Below are positions 42,305 to 54,213 of a DNA stretch of 64,000 nt, piece by piece. This stretch comes from Macrosoma leucophasiata. Lineage: Eukaryota > Arthropoda > Insecta > Lepidoptera > Hedylidae. Position 1 is the stretch's first letter; each line of letters starts with the position of its first letter. The stretch is from contig JAWQUS010000009.1 of the NCBI GenBank assembly GCA_036365455.1, positions 6,974,001 to 7,038,000 on the forward strand, written 5' to 3'. The translations under genes and the position numbers were made by a program. Under the pieces are notes generated by a model that saw only the letters and a list, made by a program, of their open reading frames with translations, was not told the origin of the DNA and ran no database searches.

Positions 42305-42697
42305 TAGTGATGCGCCGAATAGTGGTTTCACCGAATAACCGAATACCGAATATTATTCGGTTTAACCTATACCGAACCGAATATTCGGCCGAATTATTCG
42401 GTTTAATACCATTTCATTTTAATTTGATTTGAGTTTTCAAAATAAATGTTGATTTGTAATTTATTGGTTTTATTTTATAAGCTTTATTCAACACATTCTT
42501 TTATAGGATTTATTTACTTTAATAAACAAACATAAAAAAATATAAAGGTAAACCGTATCGTATAGCCAATAAAATAGAAATATTCGAACCGAATATATTC
42601 GACACCAAAACCGAATAATTCGGCCGAATACGAATAGTGGAAAAGATGCCGGATACGCCAAATACCGAATACCAACCGAATATTCGACGCATCTCTA
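42305..42697. mobile_element. 393-bp hAT-type MITE with perfect 8-bp target duplication
   Basis: Flanked by ATAGTAAT at 42297-42304 and 42698-42705. Ends TAGTGATGCGCCGAATA and, inverted, TAGAGATGCGTCGAATA. Many subterminal CCGAATATTCGG-type motifs, as in hAT elements. No transposase frame. Confidence 0.88.
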
Positions 42698-43042
42698 ATA
42701 GTAATAATGTTATTAATTTAGTGTGTAATGTTAGAAAAAGAAAGTTAGTCAAAGTGGTTTATTATTTTTTTAAACTCTTTTTCATGTTCCACAGCTTATT
42801 ATCTAGCTCTAAAATTACTTATTTATTGTATTAAATTGCCAGATAATAAATAAATCTATTGGGATAACTAAGAAATTACTCTGAATTATCCAAGTCTTAG
42901 ATCTAAAATGTTCCCTGTACATATTAATTGTAATTCAGTGTGACTTTATGAATGACACAAATGTATATTTTTCAGTAATTGGAAAGCCAAATTATATTAC
43001 AGAGTGAAAGAATAGTTACAGGTATCATTAAAACTCCATATA

Positions 43043-43213
43043 AAGGCCTGCGCAGACAAAGGACTTTAGTCCCTGGGGGACAAAAATTCTCAAAGACTTT
43101 TCGGGGTACTCTTAGTCCTTTGTGTGCGTTATTGCATACAGTTTATAAGAGATCTATAGGTATTGCTGGATAAAAAAGTACCCCGGGGAGAGTACTTCGT
43201 CTGCGCAGGCCTT
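43043..43213. mobile_element. 171-bp MITE with GC-rich ends
   Basis: Perfect 15-bp TIR AAGGCCTGCGCAGAC / complement, extended by an imperfect CCCTGGGGGAC / GTACCCCGGGG pair. Non-coding. Confidence 0.78.
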
Positions 43214-44264
43214 AAGGGTGAAGAAAGTATGTGAATAAGTCAAATTTCTGTGGAATGCCTTGTCAATTCTCATAATGCATTGTAATCAGATGAAATGGTA
43301 TATTTCAAATTGGTTTTTCACAAACTGTTTTGTAGTTATAACAATCCTCTTGGACATACGTTATCGTGGAGAAGAGGTATTTAAGCGGAGATTTACTAAA
43401 ACTGATCCGTTAGTCTTCTTTCCTACGCTGTTTAACTTTCCAAAGACTCAGAACTTTAGATAACGCGACTAACTGTAACTCTGATAAAGTTACTATTTTA
43501 GTAACTTTTACCACAAACGGACAGCAGATAACACCGTCCTACATAGTCACGCCTATACAGTCTTTACATATATACCTACATATTATACATGCATCTACAT
43601 AGAACTTGCCTATCAATGATGAGCCATATCAACTGAGTTTATTGACTTCAAGCAAGCTTGCTATGTATATAATATTTACGCGTCCATCACTTCGTATCGT
43701 ATCTTTTTGTTTATAAAATGAGCTATATTGTAATTTGAATCACAAATTTAAATGACAATAGAGATTTGTGTTAACTTATGTATAATAATTAAGTTGGATG
43801 ACATTTTTTATTCGTTCTTATTATCTGTAAAGTTATTAACAATTTGGACATGTAGTTGAAAACAACTATAAACACAAATGGAACAACTGAAAATGGCGCA
43901 CTAACAGCACTACCAAAGAATTAAAAATAAAATATATTAATCCAATAGTGTCAACCATTGAAGCTATTATAAAGTATGTACATGGCATAGAGCAACGCGG
44001 GCCACCGGCCGCGGAGGACCGGAGGGAAGTATCCATAGCGTTTATTACCGATGCAAAACAGTCTGTCATTTTTGCGGGGAGAAATGCGTGCGACACACAC
44101 GCACACTCCAAAATTCGTCATTAACTACGAAACTCACACCTTGACTTTATTGGGCTTGTACTTTGACAAAGGGGAAAGCCTGCATATGGCTACTCCCCTC
44201 CGGTGTTGCTCTATGGTACATGGTTATATTTATATGGCCCTGGCTTCACGCAAGAAATTTTTTA
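43214..44264. other. Unassigned; inverted pair around a GC-rich core
   Basis: CATAGAGCAAC at about 43986 and GTTGCTCTATG at about 44206, both next to GTACATGG-like bases, bracket a GC-rich core (GGGCCACCGGCCGCGGAGG). Overlapping frames on both strands (about 80 codons) have no family features. Possibly another TIR element. Confidence 0.4.
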
Positions 44265-44528
44265 TTCACCTACTATTATTTTAGCAATTTATTTTTTAAT
44301 CATTAATTATTAATCTGATTAATCTGTTTATAAAGATAGCGCGCATACTGTCTATCACGCCAACTGTCAATCGACTGACCGATAAGTCAGGCGCTTAATT
44401 TTTTGGAATATATTATTCACCTACTATTATTTTATCAATTCCTACCGATAAATCTGTTTAAAACGGTAGCGCGCATACTGTCTATCACGCCAACTGTTAA
44501 TCGACTGACCGATAAGTCAAACGCTTTA
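44265..44528. repeat. Tandem duplication, two units of about 120-140 bp
   Basis: TTATTCACCTACTATTATTT ... GCGCGCATACTGTCTATCAC ... GACTGACCGATAAGTCA occurs twice (starting 44265 and about 44410). Low divergence outside an AT-rich indel. Confidence 0.8.
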
Positions 44529-44743
44529 ATAGTAGTAACACACGACTAGATTAGGTCCGGCGGACCAAATCTGCCGACCAAGTCCGCCCTCGCTACACAC
44601 TTCTACCAAACCCGTGCAAGCGAACCGTGTCGGACTTGATTAATAATTATGCCGCCGGAGTCCTCTACACACGGCCAGATTTGGTACGGAGCGGACAGCG
44701 GATTCTGTACGCTACGAATCAAATCTGGCCGTGTGTAACGACT
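44529..44743. mobile_element. Family P MITE, copy P2
   Basis: Ends AGTAGTAACACACGACTAG and, inverted, AGTCGTTACACACGGCCAG. The interior carries the GGCGGACCAAATCTGCCG hairpin and CCCTCGCTACACA, as in the 17905 minisatellite. Confidence 0.7.
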
Positions 44744-44828
44744 ATAAGGTTAACATTAGAAAAGTTGACATGGTCGTTATGTTTTCTGAAAATGTTTAAT
44801 TCTATAAGATTATTCTAAAAATAACCAC

Positions 44829-45160
44829 ATCTATACAAATAAATAAAATTGAAGTAAGTATCTGTTTGTAATATTAAAATAAGCGCTTTTTACTAAATGC
44901 ATATGTATTCATGTATACACGGTACATATACCAAAACAACATTTTTTACAATTTTTGTTCGTCTGTCTGGCTGTTTGGCGCGGCTAATCTTGGGAACGGC
45001 TTCACCGATTTTGACAGGACTTTCACTGGTAAATAGCTTATACAATAAGGAGTAACTTAGGCTACTTTTATACTAGCCTACTTGCGCCCACGACTTCGTC
45101 CGGGTAAATACTGAACAATTATAAATTATCACGCGAACGAAGTCGCGGGCACAGCTTAGT
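44829..45160 (+). repeat. Family G LINE 3' end, copy G2
   Basis: Complete tail unit from CTATACAAATAAATAAAATT to GCGGGCACAGCTTAGTA. Confidence 0.78.
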
Positions 45161-45899
45161 AATAAATAAATCCCTTGAGACTCTTGCACCTGAATGAACT
45201 TTTGCATGGAACTGTAAAAGTCGTTTCCAAATTATTGCGGTCATAATTTCTTTCGCCAATTATCATGCTCGTCGTCAAGTTTGTACCAATAAAAGAAATC
45301 ACCCAATAAATTACAACAATAATAATTAGTATAATGAATTACTTGAGAAAAACAACGCATTAGGTTGCAATTACTGGTCGTTAATCATTTGTATATTTAT
45401 CATTTTATTAATTCTTATAATGAGACTGCATTCGGATAATAAACAATTTTACGATTCAGATAATTATAGTGAGTGTTTGTTTTATTCTACTAACAATTGT
45501 GCTCTCACATTCCAGTAACTACTTTATTATCTATAGGATTTTATTTAGGTAACCAAACCTACCATATTTTGTCTTTACACCCGCACTAGAATTTAAAATA
45601 CTGTAGCTGAGTAAATTTTGCGTGAATTATAAACGCTACGCAAGACGTTTATGGAATCAATGAAGAAGGCTATAATTTTAAATTTATTAACAGAAAAATA
45701 TAATTTCCGTAGACCCGGGAACACGAGAGCTGAAAAAAGATTGAAACGTTGCATAAGTTGATTTAAAAGATATTTTTATCTACTTCAGAAAATTGCAATA
45801 TGTGTATTTTTCAAATAAATTAAGGATATTCTATAATGCTACTGATTGGGATGATCGTGAGATTACGGAAAGTCGTTTCAATAAAAAAATGACGTAGGT
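45161..45899. other. AT-rich, nothing recognised
   Basis: No gene or repeat identified. Confidence 0.45.
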
Positions 45900-46183
45900 T
45901 TTTTAATGTAATGGAAGTGGCAAACAAGCATGCAGCTCACATTGATATTAAGTGATGAATGTAGCCCATGGACACCCACACAAAGACCAAGGTCAAAATG
46001 CAGATGCGTTACCACTCCTGAGGCCTAAGGTGTTATTCCTCTGTGCCGGAAATTAGAGGGCCGTACATTATCATCTGACCGGAACACGATAGTGCTGAAC
46101 ACTACCATTTAGCGGCAAGTATATTAGGTAATGCAGTCGTGCCTACGCCCGCGAGCTCCGTCACTGGAGCTCTACCACCAGTA
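45900..46183 (-). repeat. Family A SINE-like copy A13
   Basis: Complete, minus orientation, near consensus; possible short target duplication GTAGG on both sides. Confidence 0.88.
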
Positions 46184-46732
46184 AAAAAGTAAAGTAGGAT
46201 GGAAGTCACCACCTATTACAAAGTAGATATGATTCTGTTCTGTTAGACTATTGTCACAATGTTGCAACATAGTAATTACGGTAATAGATTCATTAATTAA
46301 ACGCGGAACCTTTCCGAGATCGATTAGCTTATCTTGAAATAGGAAATAAAGATAGTTTCTGCGAAGCGCTCACGGTAACGCAGCTCTTATTAATTCTAAA
46401 TTAAAATAAAAATCTCAAATCTGCAAAATTAATCTCAAAAATGGAATCTGTTTCTAAAAGAAATAAGACAATCGTATGGAATAAGGTATCTTATTACAGA
46501 TGTATCAGATTATCATGTTTCTCGACACGAACCATTAATTTTTAATAATTTATTTGGATGGTTTGTAAAATGTTTAAAACATGGTATCGACGTCATTGCC
46601 ACCAATCCAAGTCGATTGGTAGAACGACATAGACAAAATAATTTGGATTTAATAGTTACATAACATTATAATATTAATATGTGAAACAAAACGTCTGACA
46701 TATACATGGCGAGAAGACACTTACGTGTATTT

Positions 46733-46930
46733 TTATAAGAAAAATGGAAAGAAAAATTTGACTTCAGGCGAGACTCGAACTCGCGGCCCCTGGGAATCTA
46801 GTCCAGCCGCTCTTCCAACTGAGCTACCGAAGTCCTGCCCGATTTGTCAAATCTTTCCTTCACATTTGTTGCATTGCCTTATGGTGGCAGTAGCGCCATC
46901 TATTGCCACACTTACACTTACGTGTCTTCA
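46733..46930 (-). repeat. SINE D copy D6
   Basis: tRNA-like head on the minus strand (GGACTTCGGTAGCTCAGTTG, GAGTTCGAGTCTCGCC) with the tail at 46737 and leader to about 46925. Confidence 0.83.
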
Positions 46931-46974
46931 CGCCCAGAACATTAGTTTAGTAGTCGGTGGCTGTCCGGCTGTAA

Positions 46975-47445
46975 GTTAAGAGGAACCCAGAGAGGAACGG
47001 CGCTTGGCGTGACTCTGCCCGCTACTCGCTGCTTTCGTGAGGAGACGGCTGCGAAAGAGGTGTACGAGTATGTCATTGGCCCTGCACCCTATCCCCAGCC
47101 GCTTAACGGCGGTCGCGCCGTGTGATAGGGATGTGGTGGTGCCGCGAGGGTCAGCTCCCACTTCCCCGGGGCCAAACCATGGACGCCTCCACCCGGGAGG
47201 TATGGGACGCCTGGCGTTATGAGAGGTCGGGACCTTCGGTCGTCGGACTAGAATGGAGAGATCCCAGACTGGCTAGCGTACAGGTATTCGTAATAACGTT
47301 CCCGTGACCCCGACACTGATGTCGGACGAGTCGGAACACCCAGGAGTTTTTAGGGAGTGGTCAGGTGCCTTCCCCATATTCCCACATAACCCACCTCTCT
47401 CCTCAAGGGTGGGTATACGTAACGCATTCTTCCCTGGTAAAATAG
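46975..47445. other. GC-rich segment, probable retroposon fragment, unidentified
   Basis: Sharp GC-rich block with several overlapping short frames (61-82 codons) on both strands. One plus frame reads MDASTREVWDAWRYERSGPS; another reads SDESEHPGVFREWSGAF and SSRVGIRNAFFPG. I do not recognise them and no frame is long. Composition and lack of introns suggest a LINE 3' region. Confidence 0.45.
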
Positions 47446-47723
47446 GAGCAAATTTATAAACATGAGCGTCTCCAGAGCTTATGTATACGACTTATTTTTG
47501 GTCTTCGTAATAATATGTTATAAACTGCAAACGGTGTGCAAGTTTGATTAATATCGGTTATGTAGTTTAGGAGCCTATCGCAGACAAACAACGTGACACG
47601 TAATTTATAAATATTAAGAAGATAACAACATCTGATAGATGAACTTACGCTATTTAAAACATTTTCAGATTGGATACGACTAAATACCACAATATTACTC
47701 AAAGATAACTTTATACCAAGTTA

Positions 47724-48004
47724 CTTTTTTTGTAACGTAGGAGACAAACTAGTATGCAGTTCACATTGATGTTAAGTGATGTCTGCAGCGTATAGACACT
47801 AATACAAAGACCTGGGGTGAAAATGTAGATGCGTTGCCACCCCTGGGACCTTAGTTATTATGGCTCTAAGATAGAAAATATGGGGCCTTACATTATCATC
47901 TAACCGGAACACGATAGGGCTGAACACTGTTATTAGATGGCAGATAGGTTAGGTAATACGCTGGTGCCTACGCCCTTGAGCTCCTGCACCAGAACACCAC
48001 CAGT
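47724..48004 (-). repeat. Family A SINE-like copy A14, diverged
   Basis: Full-length but perhaps 20-25% diverged; keeps AACACGATAGGGCTGAACAC and the CAGTA end. Confidence 0.75.
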
Positions 48005-48154
48005 AAAAAGCCAGCCTGCTACGCTTCGCGTCCATCGATACGCGATCGCCACTCAAGAACTTGACGTTATCAAAAATAAGTTTTTTTTATTTTCGTCTGT
48101 ATGATATTACATTCTACTAGCCGTTGGCTGCGGCTCCGCCCGCGTGTAGTTCAC

Positions 48155-48545
48155 TTTTCGCGTAATGATGGCAACCCTTGATACGTCCCACTGCTAGGCA
48201 CGAGTTTCTCCCTTTCTTGGGAGGAAGCCTGGAGCTTACTCCACCACGCTGCTCCAATGCGGGTTGGTGGAGATAAGGGTTAGTGGCCAACCCGTTGTCG
48301 GATTTTTTCAAACCGCCCATAAGGCCTCCGACAAGGTTTAACGACTACTATCTATCGATAGCAACCGAGACTGACGGCTTAAGAAGCAGTGCCCTCAGAA
48401 GCACGGAAACGCGCATTTTAATTTGTTACTAGCCGGTCACCCATCACACACCTGACCGCGCACGTATCGCTTAACCGAGTAGATCGCTTCCGATCTACAC
48501 CAGCCCCGAGGCTATGCGCGCTTTTCGCGTAACCTGGGGAAACAA
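48155..48545 (-). repeat. 5S-headed SINE J copy J2, full length
   Basis: Head on the minus strand near 48530-48430: GCTGGTGTAGATCGGAAGCG, ACTCGGTTAAGCGATACG, GGTGACCGGCT, which parallel the 5S rRNA internal promoter (TTAAGC ... CGGGCGCGGT ... GATGGGTGACCGCT). Body and ATGGCAACCC... end at 48166. Immediately followed by D7. Confidence 0.8.
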
Positions 48546-48815
48546 CAATTATTTAGTTGTTTTATATTATTGCGCATTAACACATGCTTGTGAAATATAT
48601 TTTATTTAAAGAAAAATGGAAAGAAAAAATTGACTTCAGGCGACACTCGAACTCGCGGCCTACTGGGAATCTAGTCCAGCCGCTCTTCCAATTGAGCTAC
48701 TGAAGTCCTGCCCGATTTGTCGAATCTTTCCTTCACATTTTATTGCATTGCTTTATGGTAGCAGCAGCGCCATCTATTGCCAACTATGCTAGTTAGGCAA
48801 CCGATATAATAGACT
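48546..48815 (-). repeat. SINE D copy D7, full length
   Basis: Tail at TAGTTGTTTTATATTATTGC, tRNA-like head and leader ending CCTAACTAGCATAGTTGG / GGTTGCC at about 48800, all in the minus orientation. Confidence 0.86.
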
Positions 48816-49346
48816 AAAACCCATTGAGTAGTTTCGAAGATATAACGTACCAGACAGACGAAAATTCCAAAAATTGTTTTTTTAGTTTCTGTTACTCTTC
48901 TTTAATAAAAAAACTGATAGGGGGCGGCTATCAGTTTTTTATAAAAATATTTAATGCACAGACACTAAATTTTTACTGTTTTGTTACAAATATATAGATA
49001 AATATATGAAAATTCAACATGAAAAGTTAAACAGAAAGCAATTTGTGTGAGCTCCCAAGTGTTTCCACGAGAGAGTAAGTACCTGGAAACTTTAACTCTG
49101 GAAATGTTCTCCTGGCGTCATTTTATACTGAAACCACGTTGTACCTCGCTGTTCGGAAGCGAAGTGTTTACTTGGCAATAAAATAAATAAACTGAAGACA
49201 TGGAATAGAACAAGCGTGTTTAAAACTTTCCTCAGTTGTAGAGCTACAGGTAACTTAAAAAATGTTTATGTATCAAATACCTGTAAATAGTTTTTCACAA
49301 AAAAAATACTGCCAAAAGAGAAACTGATAAATTAAATATAACTAAG

Positions 49347-49456
49347 TTAAGAAAAACCGACTTCAAAACTGATAAGTAAAAAATAATAAAGATTTAATTG
49401 TAATTATATACTACCTTTATATAATATGCTATTTACTAATAGGTTTGAAGTCGACG
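49347..49456 (+). repeat. Family M arm, single copy
   Basis: GTTAAGAAAAACCGACTTCA ... TTACTAATAGGTTTGAAGTC; same as the arms of the 14226-14665 inverted repeat. Directly joined to E3. Confidence 0.75.
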
Positions 49457-49460
49457 TTTG

Positions 49461-49672
49461 ACGACCCGGTTGGTCCAGCGGTGTGAGATGACCGTTTGAT
49501 TCGATCCCCGCACCGGGACAAATATTTGTATGGCCTACAGATATTTGTTTCGGGTCTGGATGTTTGTGTATGTGTTGTATGTGTACTACGGCGCCCACGC
49601 AGACCTCACAGCTGCACAGGCTTATACCTAATGTTGGGCTGTAAGTGTAACCGTATTTTATTTTACTAGCGG
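49461..49672 (+). repeat. Family E SINE, copy E3
   Basis: GACGACCCGGTTGGTCCAGC head with the stretch before the B box deleted (TTGATTCGATCCCCGCACCG), body and tail to TATTTTATTTTA. Confidence 0.83.
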
Positions 49673-49913
49673 CCATGCTGCAACAGTATACTCATGTGAA
49701 CACGGCCTGAGAAACGCATCGGTAAATGGGATCCTGAATTACGAAACTGTATGTGGCTATGTGAACGCACTGTACATTCACGGACATGCTATAAAGTATG
49801 CTGCAGTAAAATGCGGAAACTTATAAACGGTCTGAAGTAGTTTTTACAATTACAGGTTTTATGCGAATTTTAATGTTTACTGACGCGTTAATAAACTATT
49901 GCTTTTAAATAGG

Positions 49914-50050
49914 CTTACCATACGTCCCGGTTTGACCGGGATAGTCCCGGTTTGAGATCCCTGTCCCGGCGTCCCGGTCAAACTTGAACAGCACCGACAC
50001 CCCAACCAATCGCAATTAAGCGAAAAGGAAAATGAAAATGACCCTCTTTC
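49914..50050. repeat. Probable hAT-related repeat fragment
   Basis: TAGGCTTACCATACGTCCCG followed by repeated CCCGGTTTGACCGGGA motifs, a layout seen in subterminal regions of hAT elements. The opposite end was not found. Confidence 0.45.
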
Positions 50051-50168
50051 TCTTCTGCGTCCCGGTTTGGCTCTTCGTACTACTTTTGAATAAAAACCAT
50101 TATTAATTTCACAGATAACAATCAAAATTAATTCACCTGCTATATCCTCATCCCAATTTCTGTGGTAT

Positions 50169-50538
50169 AAAGGCTCCCTTACACAGGAGCGTTATTATAG
50201 GTCAATTATATCGCATGCGTTACTGCGATATCTGTTTTCAGTACATTTGTATTAGGGTGGTCATGTAGTTACACACTGCTGCGATAATAACGCCGCAATG
50301 GAAGTAGAACGTAGCGTTTCTCCGTCCTGCGATATTCCGATACGAGTTCTAGAATGTTTTGTATCAGGACGCAAACGACTGACACACACCTGCGATAATA
50401 ACGTCAGTACTTGTAGGACGTTTGGCTTAGAAAAATCGGACGATAAAAGCGCAGTTGTGTGCAAGGAATGTAAAAGGAATGGGGACGCATTATCGCAATA
50501 CCGCATGCGATATTATCGACCTATATAACGCGCCTTAA
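50169..50538. mobile_element. 370-bp TIR element with long subterminal inverted repeats
   Basis: GCGTTATTATAGGTCAATTA then TATCGCATGCG at the left is mirrored on the right by GCGTTATATAGGTCGATAAT then ATCGCATGCG (over 40 bp in all). The motif TGCGATAATAACG recurs inside. The two opposed 76-81-codon frames are part of it. Confidence 0.72.
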
Positions 50539-50962
50539 TACTACACCGTGATGGATGTAGTTACCTATACAACACGTTTTCTTTACACTGTGCCTATACG
50601 ATGGATGTCGGTCGACATTAAGAGGGTCATTCAATTGACGTTTATGGTTGTTTTCGGCAGAGGTGACTTTGGCACTCGTCGGCTGTTTACCTGAAATTGT
50701 TTAACAAGTAATAAAGTATTATTCACATTAATCTTACAGCAATGATCACGTGATCTTGGTATTTCCCCGGTGCTGTTTGTAATGCGATGTTGACAGTGAT
50801 CGGATCATAGGCTTAGTTGTGAACAGATTGTGGTGGTGATAATATTATGCTGAGGTTTGTACATGTTTGATTACACAATCGAGGGGTATCGACGTATTTT
50901 ATACAGGTTGCGATCGGCGTCTAAAATATTAAACAGTGCGTTTAATGGTGGTGGTTAATATA

Positions 50963-51247
50963 AATGGTGGTAGAGCTCCAGTGACGGAGCTCGCGGGCGT
51001 AGGCACCACCGCATTATCTAATATACTTGCCGCTAAATTGTAGTGTTCAGCACTATCGTGTTCCGGTCAGGTGGTAATGTATAGCCCTGTAATTTCCGGC
51101 ACAGAGGCATAACACCTTAGGCTTCAGGAGTGGTAACGCATCTGCATCTTGACCTTGGTCTTTGTGTGGGTGTCTATAGGCTGCAGTCATCACTTAACAT
51201 CAATATGAACTGCATACTTGTTTGCCATGTCCATTACATAAAAAAAT
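50963..51247 (+). repeat. Family A SINE-like copy A15
   Basis: Complete with A-tail; near consensus. Confidence 0.88.
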
Positions 51248-51561
51248 ATATATATACATTTAGTATCTTTAAAAATTTGAAATGCTCGAGAACGGCTGGA
51301 TTTCACAGATTCTTTTAGTGTTGTATTTATAATTATTGTCAAGAGAAAGTTCTAAAGGCAAGCAAAAAAAAAAGATTAAGAATTTAAAAATTACTCTTGA
51401 CAATTATTGTTTTAAATTAATGAATAGGTAAGAACTGATGATTGAGGATGGCATCAAGTTACCAGTAAAAATGTATATTGCACCCGCGCGAAGCCAGGGC
51501 GGGTCGCTAGTCTAAATTATAGAATATTATTTTCGAACATAGGTACCTAACATAATATATT

Positions 51562-51668
51562 AAAGAAAAATGGAAAGAAAAATTTGACTTCAGGCGGGCC
51601 TTGAAACCGCGACTAGTGGGAATCTAGTCCAGCCGCTCTTCCAACTGAGCTAACGAAGTCGACAGTTT
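51562..51668 (-). repeat. SINE D fragment D8
   Basis: Tail and tRNA-like half (GTTAGCTCAGTTGGAAGAGC), diverged. Just before it, 51478-51515 is a LINE tail scrap (CGCGCGAAGCCAGGGCGGGT). Confidence 0.75.
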
Positions 51669-52028
51669 TGACTTTTCAAAATTTTAAATGTTTTTTAATT
51701 CCTAATGCTATAAATATACTTGACATTCATTTTTGATTTATTAACAATTTTATAATAATTCAAATTCATGTAGATATTTTATTAATTAATTTTAAATTGT
51801 GTAGATGATTTATTTATGTGTAAATTGTTCAATATGAATTTTAATATCTGAAATAAATACAAATTATTTATTTGTTTAAGTTTTATCGCAATATTTATTA
51901 TTGTATGTTTATCCGGTTGATCTACAGATAAATTATTATAAATTCTCTGCTGCTCCATTCATATAATTTGGTCAACAGAATTAATATTTGATCCTCTTTT
52001 ATAATTTTGCTTGTCGGCCTTGCTAAAT

Positions 52029-52240
52029 ATCTATACAAATAAATAAAATTGGAGTGTCTGTTTGTAATATAAAAATAACAGTTTTTTACTAAATGCATAT
52101 GTATGTATACACGGTACATATACCAAATTAACATTTTTTACTATTTTTGTGTCTGTCTGTCTGTCTGTTTGTTCCCGCTAATTTCGGGAACGGCTGGACC
52201 GATTTTGACGAGACTTCTCCTTTCGCGGGCACAGCTCGTA
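52029..52240 (+). repeat. Family G LINE 3' end, copy G3, internally deleted
   Basis: Same start as G1/G2, jumps from CCGATTTTGACGAGACTT to TTTCGCGGGCACAGCT. Confidence 0.72.
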
Positions 52241-52302
52241 TATTTATATATTTAGATAAATATTTAGCTAGGCTGACTATATATTTAGCAAGAAGAGTTT
52301 TA

Positions 52303-52570
52303 CTGGTGGTAGAATTGCAGTGTAGGAGCTCGAGGGCGTAGGCACCACCGCTTTACCTTATCTATCTACCCCCAAATGTCAGTGTTCAGCACTATCGTTT
52401 TCCGGTAATGTACGGCCCCGTAATAACTTATCACAGGATATACCAACTAAGGTCTCAGGGGTGGTTTGCATTTTGACTTCTGGTCTTTGTGTGGGTGTCT
52501 ATTGGTTGCAGTCAACACTTGACATTAATGTGAACTGTAAGCTTGTTTGTCACGTTCATTACATAAAAAA
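52303..52570 (+). repeat. Family A SINE-like copy A16, diverged
   Basis: Full-length outline with several indels; short A-tail. Confidence 0.75.
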
Positions 52571-53308
52571 GGATACGGATTAAAGGATAAAAAAGTATAT
52601 TATGTAAGTATCAAAAGTTCAAATATTTCATATAAGGTATATTTAATAATTATTTTATTTTACTTTACTCTGGATGCCGACAAGTAACTAGGTATGAGCA
52701 ATAATTTTTATAATATTATCTGAAAAAAAAATATTCTAAGTCTCAGAGAAAAGTAACATTCTTCAAGAAATATTACTTGCCATTTAAATTATTTGCTAAC
52801 TGTTATTGCGAAATTAAAACGAGTAGTTAAACGCAAGCTGAGCTAGTACTTTTTCAGAATAGATTTATTACAAACATGTGCCAAATTGAATTTCAAATTT
52901 ATAATATTTTTTAAGATAAATTATTTTAAATAGGTATGTTAACATGTTAACATTAAAGCGTTATGATAAAACTGACATGTTTGTTATCTTTAATCATATG
53001 TTTATTTTTTTTTTAATCATATCGTTTATAAATTCCCTGATAAAAAATCTAAAAATGTTTTTTAATAATATTTGAATAGAAAAACTTCATTAAAATACGA
53101 ATGTGTTTTCAAAAAAGCAATTAAGATAATATCTTCATTTTAAGATCCACATTAATAATGTATATATTAAATAATACTTAAATGTATGAATCAGAAAACA
53201 TCTCTTGATATGATGGCCTCAGAGTCCAATAAAACGACGAAAAAAATATTCCGTAGAACGAAACCATTTCACGCTAGTTATTATCGAAGTATTAAGATAA
53301 AAATAAGT
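52571..53308. other. AT-rich, nothing recognised
   Basis: No gene or element found. Confidence 0.45.
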
Positions 53309-53487
53309 AAATACACTTACACGCTCAGCCCCACACTAGGTATAAACCTGTGTCGTGGGTGCTGTTGTACACACACAACACATGCACAAATAGGTACCCA
53401 GACCTGCAACAAATATCTGTAGGCCATCAAAATATTTGTCCGGATACGTAAGCTTTCACGCCGCTGGACTAACTGGCTCGTCAAATC
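53309..53487 (-). repeat. Family E SINE, copy E4, internally deleted
   Basis: Tail and body on the minus strand; the B-box region is missing between ATATTTGTCCGG and the GACGAGCC head. Confidence 0.75.
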
Positions 53488-53831
53488 TTAGTTCTTTTGT
53501 AATAATACTACAATCACGACTAAGACAATAGTGCAAATTTTTCAACGTATCCTGGACTAAAAAGTGTGTAGAAATTATAATACATCTTAAATTAACTTAA
53601 TTTTCAATTCTAATTTAACAATAGAATTAAATTACAGCTTTTGAATATTATAATAATATCTACCGACTGACATAGACGCATTTAATAATATTCACTTTGT
53701 TAGGTGAATAATTAAAAAATAATTTTATTATTCAATGGTAATATAAGTATCCTTAACATTTCTTATTAACGTATATGTGTATATATCATAACCTAATATA
53801 TGTATTATATATCTGTATGTATGTACTTAGA

Positions 53832-54192
53832 AGCGCACATGGCCCCACAGCTGGTGTAGATCGTAAGCGATCTACTCGGTTAAGCGATACGGGCGCGGTC
53901 TGGTGTGTGGTGGGTGACCGCTGGTGGCACATTAAAATGCGCATTTCCTTGCTTTGGAAAGCACGTGAAGCCGTCGGTCCCGGTTGCTATCAATAGATAG
54001 CAGTCGTTAAGCCTTGTCGGAGGCCTTATGGGCGGTTTGAAAACATCCGACAGTGGGTTGGCCACTAACCCTTATCTCCATCAACCGGCTTTGGAGCAGC
54101 GTGGTGAAGTAAGCTCCAGGCCTCCCCTCAAAACGGGAAGAGACTCGTGCCCAGAAGTAGAACGTCTCAAAGGGTTGCCATTATTATTATTC
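53832..54192 (+). repeat. 5S-headed SINE J copy J3, full length
   Basis: Head AGCTGGTGTAGATCGTAAGC, CGGTTAAGCGATACGGGCGC, GGTGGGTGACCGCTGGTGG parallels 5S rRNA box A, intermediate element and box C in order and spacing. Body and 3' end as J1; ends in a TTA repeat. The mariner lies about 20 bp downstream. Confidence 0.82.
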
Positions 54193-54213
54193 CACTCATT
54201 TATTCATATATTA

